In this document: in pieces, positions 26,665 to 33,949 of the stretch
How the letters are laid out: each line of letters begins with the position of its first letter
Position numbering within the stretch: position 1 is the first letter of the stretch
DNA from: Polyangium jinanense
Lineage (GTDB): Bacteria > Myxococcota > Polyangia > Polyangiales > Polyangiaceae
DNA length: 64,000 nt
Reading direction: 5' to 3'
NCBI RefSeq assembly: GCF_028435365.1
Contig: NZ_JAGTJJ010000019.1
Span: 62,001 to 126,000 of the forward strand
The notes under the pieces: model-generated
Told to the model about the DNA's origin: nothing
The model's database searches: none
Seen by the model: only the letters and a program-made list of their open reading frames with translations
Translations under genes and position numbers: made by a program

Positions 26665-29170
26665 CGTCGTTCACCCCCGCGTAGTAACACATCGCCTGCA
26701 CGGTCACGCCCTGGGTGGTCACGTTTTCGGCCTCGATCTGCACCTCGACGCAGCGATTCGTGAAGGTGAAGCCCTCGAGCGCGGCGACTTTCTTCGTGTC
26801 GAAGTTGTCGCTGATCCTCGTCGCCGTCGCGGTGCCCGTGCAGGTCGACCCCGCGGTCGGCCGGACGCGCACGGACAGCTTGATCTCGCTGATGTCGCTC
26901 TTGTCCGACATGTCCTCCGCCTGCATCGCGACGCACTTCACGAGCTCGATTCCGTCCGGCATCGGGGACGTGCCGAAGGGGTAATACGTCACGGTCTGCT
27001 GCGACGTGAACGTGTACGTGGCGAAATGGTTGGCCCACGGGCCGAGGTCCGTGCCTTCGAGCAGGCGCAGGCGCGCGCGGCCGACCCCGTACCACTTGTC
27101 GGGCGTGGCCGCGATCTGGTCGGTCCACGTCGTGCCGCTCGAGGGATCGGCGCTGAAATGCCGATCGCCCATCGCGAGCATGATCGTCTGCAGGCGACCC
27201 GGCGAGTTCACCCAGCTCTGACCATTGTGCAGGTACCAATCCTTCACGACCGCCGCCATACCCGCCACGTGCGGCGCCGCCGCGCTCGTGCCGACGAACC
27301 GTCCGGTGTTCGCCGCGATTCCGTCGCTGCTCGTGGTGACTTGCGTCGTATAATTGGTGACGTTGTTGGGCCCGACGAGGTCCACGATGGACACGGCGTC
27401 GGTTTGCAGGCCGCGCCCTGCCACGACGACGTTCCCGCCGCCCCGCGCGGAGCAGCCAATGATGTTGCCCGAGGAGTCCTTGCAGTGGTCCCTGTCCAGG
27501 AGGCAACGCGTGGACGGCGTGTTCAGGCAATCGGTGGTGTTCCCATCGAATGCATTGACGGCGAGCGCCTTCGGGGTGTCCCCGGGATCGCTCATCGTGC
27601 AGGAGGTCGCGTCGTCGCCGTTCTGGTTGCCCGCTGAGAACACGACGAGCATCCCGTCGTCGTAGGCGTTTTCGATCGCATCCTCCGTGGACGAGATCGC
27701 CGCGATGTCGCAGTTCGGGGAGCCCCAGCTCCACGAGTTGCTCGAGATATCGAGGCGGAGCGTGGTGGACTCCTCGAACATGGACGTGAAGCTGCTTTCT
27801 TTTGCCGTCCCGGGCAGGGTGATCCCGAACAGCACGGCCCTGGCCTCGGGGGCCATTCCCGTACGCGCATCCTCCCAGGCGGCGCTGTGGGCGCAGAGGC
27901 CGGCCTCGCACGGCTGGCCGACGCAATCCGCGCTCGACGTGCAGGTATTCGATGCCCAGGTGTCGCCGAGGGCCTTTCCATTGCCCTGCCCGTCCGTGTA
28001 ATCGCCGAGGGCGATCGAAGCCGTCATGGTGCCGTGGCTATCCGTGCAGCCGTCGGAATCGCAGAAGTTCGTCTCCACCGGGTCCGGCTGGCAGACGGTC
28101 CCCGTGTGGTCGCATCGGTAGGTCTCGATGATGCGGCTCGCGCCCGTGCAGCCTGCGCCCTCCTTGAATGCGCACGCGCCGCTCTCGAAGCCCCCGGGCT
28201 CGTTCACGCCGATGACGATGTCCCCGAATGCGTGCCTCGCCGCGTTCGGTTGCTCGCCGAGATATCCGGCCGCATGGAACCTGTCGACGTCGAGATAATT
28301 CGGGTCCCTGCCCCCGCCGAGGCTCCACGTCGGCCCGCCGGTCTTGCCGTACGGCCCGTCGATGCGCGCGAGGGCGGTGTTCCTCGCCAGAGAATCGAAC
28401 ATCGCGAAGGGCACCTCGACGCTCAACCACCCGGTCTTTTTGTGACGCGCGACGACGCGCCCGCCGCGCTCCGTCACCTCCGCGACGATGCCCGCGGCCA
28501 TCCTGTCGAACAGCGCCTCGCGCTCCGCCATCGCGCGGGAGCGCCGGTTCGTCTGCGCCTCGACGTCGGCAGGAGCCATGTCCTCGGCGCGCGGCGCCAA
28601 GGGGATGTTCCACTCCGGAAAGTTTTGGAGCTTGAGATCGAGCTCTAGCTTCCCCTCGGCCTTCGCCTCCGGCCTTTCGACGAACTGCGCCACATTGTCG
28701 TTGATCTTCGGCGGGCCGGATTTTCGCTCGGCTCTCAAGGGCGTCGTATTTTCGTGCCGCCAAACCCGATAGCCGCGCTCGGTCACGCCGTCCTTACCGC
28801 CCTTGGACCACGCCTCTTCGGCATACAGGTAAGGCTCGTCGACGAACCGATAGGGCCGCGCGACGCGATCCCGCTGGTCCTCGTCGAGCTCGCCGACCAC
28901 GTCGGTCCTCACGACCTTCTTTTCGGCCGTCTCCTCGACGCGCGATTGGAAGACGAGCTCCATCCTCTCTTGCTGCGGAGCCTCCACCGCGGCCTTCGCG
29001 ATCATCGGCGCCTGCGCCTCCGCCGCGGCAGCTTCGAGCCGCGCCTCTTCCGGGTCGCCCTGCTCGCATGCGGCGGCGCCGAGCGTCAAGACGCCGAGCG
29101 CGAGGGCGCTGCAGAACGTCGGATTCGAACGAGATCGCCCACGTAAAGAATGCAAGAAATGCCAGTGCAT
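26651..29170 (-). CDS. Secreted subtilisin-family (S8) serine protease
   Basis: From ATG 29170-29168 the product is 839 residues; a longer frame to 29254 gives an unsuitable N-terminus. The signal is near residues 15-35 (LALGVLTLGAAAC), followed by a prodomain of about 230 residues. In the catalytic domain the His motif is DSHGTMTASIALG, the oxyanion Asn is in VFSAGNQN, and the Ser motif is GTSAAAPHVAGMA. The expected Asp motif (V-I-D-x-G) reads IGVNEPGG, so the Asp position appears to hold Glu. Several Cys-rich insertions lie between the Asp- and Ser-bearing parts, and a C-terminal domain of about 150 residues follows. It probably acts outside the cell in prey or polymer degradation. Confidence 0.87.
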   Translation of the reverse strand: MHWHFLHSLRGRSRSNPTFCSALALGVLTLGAAACEQGDPEEARLEAAAAEAQAPMIAKAAVEAPQQERMELVFQSRVEETAEKKVVRTDVVGELDEDQRDRVARPYRFVDEPYLYAEEAWSKGGKDGVTERGYRVWRHENTTPLRAERKSGPPKINDNVAQFVERPEAKAEGKLELDLKLQNFPEWNIPLAPRAEDMAPADVEAQTNRRSRAMAEREALFDRMAAGIVAEVTERGGRVVARHKKTGWLSVEVPFAMFDSLARNTALARIDGPYGKTGGPTWSLGGGRDPNYLDVDRFHAAGYLGEQPNAARHAFGDIVIGVNEPGGFESGACAFKEGAGCTGASRIIETYRCDHTGTVCQPDPVETNFCDSDGCTDSHGTMTASIALGDYTDGQGNGKALGDTWASNTCTSSADCVGQPCEAGLCAHSAAWEDARTGMAPEARAVLFGITLPGTAKESSFTSMFEESTTLRLDISSNSWSWGSPNCDIAAISSTEDAIENAYDDGMLVVFSAGNQNGDDATSCTMSDPGDTPKALAVNAFDGNTTDCLNTPSTRCLLDRDHCKDSSGNIIGCSARGGGNVVVAGRGLQTDAVSIVDLVGPNNVTNYTTQVTTSSDGIAANTGRFVGTSAAAPHVAGMAAVVKDWYLHNGQSWVNSPGRLQTIMLAMGDRHFSADPSSGTTWTDQIAATPDKWYGVGRARLRLLEGTDLGPWANHFATYTFTSQQTVTYYPFGTSPMPDGIELVKCVAMQAEDMSDKSDISEIKLSVRVRPTAGSTCTGTATATRISDNFDTKKVAALEGFTFTNRCVEVQIEAENVTTQGVTVQAMCYYAGVNDDASP

Positions 29171-29248
29171 GTTGGCCTCCGCCAGGCATGCAAAGCAATG
29201 TGCTTGCCAATCGTGATCCACCTGCGTGCGCGGTACCGCGGAGAGCGG

Positions 29249-29310
29249 TGTCACGCGGCCATGTCAGTCGACTGTCACGTGGCCATATCACCTGTCGCGG
29301 CCACGTGACA
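29249..29310. promoter_or_regulatory. Three copies of TGTCACGYGGCC, one inverted
   Basis: Copies at 29249-29260 (with CACGCGG) and 29273-29284 (CACGTGG) are direct, and 29299-29310 is the exact reverse complement of the second. The second and third form a 12-bp perfect inverted repeat with a 14-base spacer. CAGTCGACTG, a 10-bp palindrome, lies at 29265-29274. The block is 80-140 bases upstream of the S8 protease start and just after the FAD monooxygenase stop. It may be an operator for the protease, or a terminator for the monooxygenase. Confidence 0.5.
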
Positions 29311-29328
29311 ATCGATCGCTCCCTGTCG

Positions 29329-30888
29329 TTACCCGCGCGTCGCGAGCGCCACCTGCGCGAGCGCATCACGCAGCGCCGTTTTCGCATCGATCGGCGGCGG
29401 CGGCGCGCGCCACGCGACGTAGCCGTCCGGCCGCACGAGCGACGCGCCTCCTTCTTCGAGGCCAAAGGACGCGCACACGTCGGGCAGGAGGACCTCGACG
29501 GTGACGTCGATGCCGAGGGCATCTCGCGCGGCCGCGGCGGCGGCGGACCAGCGCTCCCCTTCGCCCTCGCCCGTGACGAGCACCCAGCCTCGGCCGAAGA
29601 GGTCGAGCGTCGAGAGGCGTGCGCCGTCTCGCTCGAGCCACGCATGCGGCGCGCGCGTGCCGGGCTGGCCACGCCACGCGTCGGGATGGCGCGCCGGCGG
29701 GAGATCGGGACCGGCGCCGAGGACGGCCGCGGATCGATAGAGCTGGCCGAGCTCCATCGCATCGTCGTCGTAAATGGGCGCCGCGCGGGCGGATTCGTCG
29801 GCGAATGCCTTGAAGTCGTCGCGCGCGAAGATCTGCTGATGGCGAAGCCACGCGATGGGTCGGCGCTCGGCGTCGTACGTGTCGAGCAGCGCGGGGGAAG
29901 AGACGCCGTCGATCACGGACGCGAGCTTCCACGCGAGGTTGTGCGCGTCCTCGATGCCGGTGTTGGCGCCGAAGCCTCCGCGGTTCGGCGGCAGCGCATG
30001 CGCCGCGTCGCCCGCGAGGAAGACGCGGCCTGCGGAAAAGCGGTCGGCGATGAGCGCGCAGATCTCCCAGCGCCCGGTGGCGACGATCTCGATGGGCATA
30101 TCGTCGCGGCCGATCGCCCGCATGATCATCGTGCGGAGGTCGGCCTCGTCGCGGTCGACGTCGTCAGAGAAGATGAGCACCCAGCGACCGTCGCCGTAGC
30201 TCGCCAGGAAGGCTTGGAAACCGGGCTGGTCGATCGAGAACTGCACGATGCCCTCGCGGAGGTACGCGTCGAGCGGAGCACGGAAGAGGACGCTCCGCGC
30301 CGTGCGCAGGTATCCGCGGCCGCTTCGGCCGATCCCGAGCGCGTCGCGGATCGTGCTGCGCGCGCCGTCGGCGGCCACGAGATGAGCCGCGCGCACGGTC
30401 GTCTCCGTGCCGTCGTGCCCGCGGAGGACCGCGGTGACGCCCGCGGCGTCCTGCTCGAACGACACGAGCTCGGTCCGCGTCCGCACGTCGGCCCCGAGCT
30501 CGATGGCGCGCGCGCGGAGCATCGGCTCGAGGCGATCCTGCGCGATGCCTGCCGCGTTCACCGGCGAGCACGGCGGGCGCTCTTCGGAGGGCGCGGGAGC
30601 GGCTGACGACCACGACGACTCCTCGAACCACGCGCCCGCGAGGCTCCGCACGCGCACGCGACGCACGCGGTGATCCCGAGGCGCTTGCGGGATGGCGTCG
30701 CCGAGGCCGACGCCACGGAACAGCTCCATCGTCCGCCGCGTGTAGCCGATCGCTCGCGGATGCGGCGAGCTACCGGCATGCCGCTCCACGACGATCGGGC
30801 GCACGCCGCGCGCGGCCAGAAACACGGCGGCAGAGAGCCCCACCAGGCTCCCGCCGACGACGAGCACGTCGGTCTTCTCCAGGTTCAT
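29329..30888 (-). CDS. FAD-dependent aromatic-ring hydroxylase-type monooxygenase
   Basis: ATG 30888-30886 gives 519 residues; a longer frame would run through the operator. The FAD-binding start is DVLVVGGSLVGLSAAVFLA, followed by VVERHAGSS and RAIGYTRRTMELFR. The second FAD motif is FLAGDAAHALPPNRGGFGANTGIEDAHNLAWKL (quoted in part: GDAAHALPP, GANTGIEDAHNL). The C-terminal 120 residues are a thioredoxin-like domain, as in the phenol hydroxylase/MhpA/polyketide hydroxylase group. It adds oxygen to an aromatic substrate using NAD(P)H. It is divergent from a TetR gene that likely represses it. Confidence 0.91.
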   Translation of the reverse strand: MNLEKTDVLVVGGSLVGLSAAVFLAARGVRPIVVERHAGSSPHPRAIGYTRRTMELFRGVGLGDAIPQAPRDHRVRRVRVRSLAGAWFEESSWSSAAPAPSEERPPCSPVNAAGIAQDRLEPMLRARAIELGADVRTRTELVSFEQDAAGVTAVLRGHDGTETTVRAAHLVAADGARSTIRDALGIGRSGRGYLRTARSVLFRAPLDAYLREGIVQFSIDQPGFQAFLASYGDGRWVLIFSDDVDRDEADLRTMIMRAIGRDDMPIEIVATGRWEICALIADRFSAGRVFLAGDAAHALPPNRGGFGANTGIEDAHNLAWKLASVIDGVSSPALLDTYDAERRPIAWLRHQQIFARDDFKAFADESARAAPIYDDDAMELGQLYRSAAVLGAGPDLPPARHPDAWRGQPGTRAPHAWLERDGARLSTLDLFGRGWVLVTGEGEGERWSAAAAAARDALGIDVTVEVLLPDVCASFGLEEGGASLVRPDGYVAWRAPPPPIDAKTALRDALAQVALATRG

Positions 30889-30903
30889 CGTTGCTCCTTC
30901 CAT

Positions 30904-30936
30904 CGATACACTGTATCTACAAGATACAGTGTATCG
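30904..30936. promoter_or_regulatory. Double palindromic operator between monooxygenase and TetR genes
   Basis: Two 13-bp palindromes, GATACA-C-TGTATC and GATACA-G-TGTATC, lie end to end with a 6-base gap. Including the flanking C and G they form a perfect 14-bp inverted repeat with a 5-base spacer (TACAA). The block is 16 bases upstream of the monooxygenase start and 47 bases upstream of the regulator ATG at 30983, so a bound TetR dimer pair would block both. Confidence 0.85.
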
Positions 30937-30982
30937 TCTAGAGACATTGTCAACCACGCGCAAGACGGGCAAGACGAGCGCG

Positions 30983-31720
30983 ATGGCTGCACGCACGAAA
31001 GCAGAAGGAGCTGCGCTTCTCTGGGAACGCCCCGAGCCGCCGAAGCGACCCGCGCCGGAGCCGCTGAGCCGCGAGCGGATCGTGACGGCTGCGATCGCGC
31101 TCGCCGATCGCGACGGCCTCGAGGCGGTGTCTTTGCGCAACGTCGCGGCGGCGCTCGGCGCGGGACCGATGCGCCTCTACGGCTACATGGAGTCGAAGGA
31201 CGAGCTGCTCGAGCTCATGGTCGACGCGGTCTACGGAGAGATGAACGCGGCGGGCGCGCCGAAGGGCGACTGGAAGACGGCGCTGCGCACGCTGTCACAT
31301 CGCACGCGCGACGCGAGCAAGAAGCATCCGTGGTTCGTCGAGCTGCTCGGCGGTCGTCCGCAGCTCGGCCCGAACGCGCTCGCGCATCTCGAAGCCGGTC
31401 TCGCCGCGCTGAGCGGGGCGAAAGGCTTCGATGACATCGACCACGTGGTCACTGCGCTGGGCACCGTGAACGCGTACGTCGTCGGCGCGATCCGCAGCGA
31501 GGCGAGCGAGCTCCTCGCCCAGCGTGCGACGGGCATGACCGAGAAGGAGTGGCAGGAGGCGACGGGTCCGTACATCGAGCGTCTGATCGCAACGGGCCGC
31601 TTCCCGACGCTCGCGCGTGTCGTCCACGATGCGAAGCATCCGCCGGCAGACGTCGTGTTCGAGCAAGGCCTCGACTGCGTCCTCGACGGCATCGCTGCCA
31701 GCGTGAAGCGCGCCCGATGA
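30983..31720 (+). CDS. TetR-family regulator with TetR_C-type ligand domain
   Basis: ATG 30983 gives 245 residues. An earlier in-frame GTG at 30929 lies within the operator and is rejected. The HTH is SRERIVTAAIALADRDGLEAVSLRNVAAALGAGPMRLYGYMESKDELLELM (quoted motifs: GLEAVSLRNVAAALG, LYGYMESKDELL). The C-terminal part has the KHPWFVELLGGRP and AYVVGAIRSEA stretches typical of tetracycline-repressor-like C-terminal domains. It should bind the double operator and be released by an aromatic or drug-like ligand, inducing the monooxygenase. Confidence 0.92.
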   Translation: MAARTKAEGAALLWERPEPPKRPAPEPLSRERIVTAAIALADRDGLEAVSLRNVAAALGAGPMRLYGYMESKDELLELMVDAVYGEMNAAGAPKGDWKTALRTLSHRTRDASKKHPWFVELLGGRPQLGPNALAHLEAGLAALSGAKGFDDIDHVVTALGTVNAYVVGAIRSEASELLAQRATGMTEKEWQEATGPYIERLIATGRFPTLARVVHDAKHPPADVVFEQGLDCVLDGIAASVKRAR

Positions 31721-31875
31721 CGAAAGACGGGCTTTCACGCTGCCCGCTCCGCGGAAAACACCCCTAACGCGGCGCGTGACCCGGGAGAATAAAAAGTCAA
31801 GGCGCGCTAAAAGAAACTTGCACGTGTGTCACCGTCCTGTAACAATCAGTCCTTCGACTTGACATGGAGGCGGCC
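31721..31875. other. Intergenic region with presumed promoter of the small ORF
   Basis: The 155 bases after the TetR stop include an A-rich patch (AATAAAAAGTCAAGG at about 31788-31802) that stands out from the G+C-rich background. No hairpin with a U-run was seen. It is the likely promoter region for the small membrane peptide or the genes after it. Confidence 0.35.
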
Positions 31876-31983
31876 ATGATGCGCGAGCGCGTTCACCAAG
31901 TTCTGAAGTTCGTGGGACTGGCCCTTGCCGTGGTCTTCCTCGGCCCGGGCGTGGAGATCACGTCCCAGGACGGCCAGGGTTGA
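31876..31983 (+). CDS. Small membrane peptide (35 residues)
   Basis: A good GGAGG ribosome site (31866-31870) sits 5 bases before ATG 31876. The product is 35 residues: a short basic N-terminus (MMRERVHQVLKF), one hydrophobic helix (VGLALAVVFLGPGV) and a polar tail. The ribosome site, amphipathic start and lone helix are what a genuine small membrane protein would show. No homologue is recalled and no neighbour defines its role. An upstream ATG at 31864 would overlap the ribosome site. Confidence 0.5.
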   Translation: MMRERVHQVLKFVGLALAVVFLGPGVEITSQDGQG

Positions 31984-32153
31984 AGCGGGGACGGGCTCCG
32001 GAAGGCCGGGGCCCAAGATGACCAGGACGTGCGGGCAGGCCCCGCACGCGATGGTCAAACGTATCCGTCGCAGACGAGCTTGACCCTCGGGGAGGGTCGA
32101 CGTACGAGCGCGGAGAGAGTCGACGTGGTGGGGGCGAGGGGTCTCAGGCGCCG

Positions 32154-32570
32154 GTGAGCGCGGACCACGAGACCGTGAGGGTCGGGGCGCATCAGCTCGC
32201 GTTCGAGCCGCCCGATACCGCGCTCGTGCGATTCGTGGGAGATGTGACCGACGCGGATGTCGAACGCATTCTGGATGCGTTCTCGGCGTTCGCGACGGCG
32301 TCGGGGCGCGCGTATCTGCTGATCGACGTGGCGGACGTGGGGCGCGTGACCCCCGAAGCGAGGCGCGTCGCGGCGATGCGGCAATTGCCACCCGCGTACG
32401 CAGGGCTCGTGGTCTTCGGGGGGACGTTCCAGCAGCAGCTCGTGGCGAAGCTCGCGACGACGGCAGGCTGGTTTCTGCGGGGGCGAGCGCTCGGCAAGCC
32501 GATGCCCGTCTGCGTGAAGGATGAACGCGCGGCGCGGGCGTGGCTCGCGGAGCAACGCCGCGCGCATTGA
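32154..32570 (+). CDS. STAS/SpoIIAA-like protein
   Basis: The 138-residue protein from GTG 32154 has a VRFVGDVTDADVERILDAF segment followed by YLLIDVADVGRVTPEARRV, matching the SpoIIAA-like fold (Lipid-binding STAS-like family). The C-terminal half has VVFGGTFQQQLVAKLATTA. These proteins are cytoplasmic or membrane-associated and often bind lipids or act as regulators. It stands alone on the plus strand with 63 bases to the chitinase gene; no operon partner is clear. Confidence 0.72.
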   Translation: MSADHETVRVGAHQLAFEPPDTALVRFVGDVTDADVERILDAFSAFATASGRAYLLIDVADVGRVTPEARRVAAMRQLPPAYAGLVVFGGTFQQQLVAKLATTAGWFLRGRALGKPMPVCVKDERAARAWLAEQRRAH

Positions 32571-32633
32571 GGCGCGCGCAGCCGGCCACGCTGGTGTGGA
32601 TTTCGAGGGCAGCCCGAGTGACGATGGCGGCCC

Positions 32634-33641
32634 ATGAAGACCCGGTGGACGAGCTTGATCGTGGCCATGGCCCTGCTCGGCGTGGCGTGCGGCAACGGTG
32701 AAGGAGGCGCGGGCGGCAGCGGCGGAAGCGGCGGCGCCGGCGGCAGCGGTGGCGTTGGCGGCAGCGGTGGCGTTGGCGGCAGCGGTGGCGCGGGCGGCAG
32801 CGGCGGCGCGGGCGGAAGCGGCGGCGCGGGCGGCAGCGGCGGCGTTGGCGGAAGCGGCGGCGCCGGCGGAATGGGCGGCGCCGGTGGAATGGGCGGCAGC
32901 GGCGGCGGCGGCGGCAATGGATTCGCGGCGATCGTCTCGAAAGAGGTCTACGACGCGATGTTCCTGCACCGGAACGCTCTTTACGCGTACGAATCGCTCG
33001 TCGCCGCGGCGGAGACGTTCCCGGCGTTCTGCAACGAGGGCAGCCTCGACGACCGGAAGCGCGAAGCGGCCGCGTTCCTCGCGAACATCTCGCACGAGAC
33101 CACGGGCGGCTGGCCCGCGGCCCCGGACGGTCCATATGCGTGGGGCCTCTATTTCACGCAGGAGGTCGGCTGCGAGAACGGGGGCTGCACCGGTTATTGC
33201 AACCCGACCTACCAGCAATGGCCTTGCGCGGCCGGAAAGACGTATCACGGGCGCGGGCCCATCCAGCTCTCGTGGAACTACAACTACGGGCAAGCGGGCG
33301 ACGCGCTGGGGCTGCCGCTCCTGACCGATCCAGATCAGGTGATTTCGAATGGCACGGTGGCCTTCCGGACGGGCGGGTGGTTCTGGATGACGCCGCAATC
33401 GCCGAAGCCGTCCTGCCACGACGTGATGACCGGGAAGTGGACGCCGTCGTCGCAGGATCAAATGCTCGGCCGCGTGCCCGGGTTCGGGATGACGATCAAC
33501 ATCATCAACGGCGGGCTCGAGTGCAACCAGCCGACGAACGCCAAGGTCGAGGACCGCGTCGGGTTCTACCACCGATACACGCAGCTACTCGGCGTGGATC
33601 CCGGCCCGAACCTTTATTGCGACACGATGAAATCGTATTGA
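32634..33641 (+). CDS. GH19 chitinase lipoprotein with Gly-Ser linker
   Basis: The 335-residue product has a signal with lipobox (LLGVAC near 19). A linker at about 22-100 is made of GGSGGAGG repeats coded by GGC/AGC triplets (about 32701-32925). The GH19 catalytic domain follows: [13 protein letters not shown] holds the catalytic Glu, a second acidic region is [13 protein letters not shown], and the substrate groove motif is [16 protein letters not shown]. Several disulfide Cys are present. It should cut chitin or a related polymer, possibly peptidoglycan, at the cell surface. The linker type matches the PHB-depolymerase-like protein at 3889. Confidence 0.92.
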   Translation: MKTRWTSLIVAMALLGVACGNGEGGAGGSGGSGGAGGSGGVGGSGGVGGSGGAGGSGGAGGSGGAGGSGGVGGSGGAGGMGGAGGMGGSGGGGGNGFAAIVSKEVYDAMFLHRNALYAYESLVAAAETFPAFCNEGSLDDRKREAAAFLANISHETTGGWPAAPDGPYAWGLYFTQEVGCENGGCTGYCNPTYQQWPCAAGKTYHGRGPIQLSWNYNYGQAGDALGLPLLTDPDQVISNGTVAFRTGGWFWMTPQSPKPSCHDVMTGKWTPSSQDQMLGRVPGFGMTINIINGGLECNQPTNAKVEDRVGFYHRYTQLLGVDPGPNLYCDTMKSY

Positions 33642-33648
33642 GCGAAAC

Positions 33649-33725
33649 TGGTCGGGGAGGTGGGATTTGAACCCACGACAACGAGCACCCAAAGCTCGTG
33701 CACTACCGGACTGTGCGACTCCCCG
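33649..33725 (-). tRNA. tRNA-Pro (anticodon UGG), CCA encoded
   Basis: The minus strand folds as a perfect cloverleaf of 77 bases. Acceptor stem CGGGGAG/CTCCCCG, D stem GCAC/GTGC, anticodon stem CGAGC/GCTCG with loop TTTGGGT (anticodon UGG, followed by G37), T stem GTGGG/CCCAC with loop TTCAAAT, discriminator A and encoded CCA at 33651-33649. The tRNA follows the chitinase stop by only 7 bases on the opposite strand. Confidence 0.97.
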
Positions 33726-33846
33726 GACGCCGCCCGCTGTCGGGCACCGCGCGGCGGCACTCTAGACGACGTCCGGGTCCAGAGCAAGGGCCTCGAAGGG
33801 GCTCGGCGGAGCTCGTCCGAGCCGAGTCCCCTCCCCTGCAGGACGC

Positions 33847-33886
33847 CTAGAACATCGATCGGTTTGACAACCGCTCGATGTTCTAG
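33847..33886. repeat. 40-base strong inverted repeat (hairpin)
   Basis: A 12-bp arm starting CTAGAACATCGA pairs with TCGATGTTCTAG. One T/C mismatch separates it from an inner 5-bp stem CGGTT/AACCG around a TGAC loop. This is the first of four near-perfect hairpins in 165 bases between tRNA-Pro and the end of the S9 peptidase gene. No clear U-run follows on either strand. Confidence 0.85.
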
Positions 33887-33900
33887 CCTTCTTTCGTCCC

Positions 33901-33925
33901 GAGGGGGACGCCTCGCGTCCCCCTC
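33901..33925. repeat. 25-base perfect hairpin
   Basis: The arms GAGGGGGACG and CGTCCCCCTC are perfectly complementary around the loop CCTCG. It begins 14 bases after the previous inverted repeat. Confidence 0.8.
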
Positions 33926-33929
33926 TCGT

Positions 33930-33944
33930 CCGGGCAAAGCCCGG
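33930..33944. repeat. 15-base hairpin
   Basis: CCGGGC-AAA-GCCCGG, a 6-bp perfect stem with a 3-base loop. On the minus strand it follows the stop of the S9 peptidase gene by 5 bases and could assist termination, together with the larger hairpins beyond it. Confidence 0.7.
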
Positions 33945-33949
33945 CCGAT

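Noticed and set aside
30929..30982. GTG start of the second TetR inside the operator
   Set aside because: It lies in the operator palindrome, and ATG 30983 gives the normal N-terminus.
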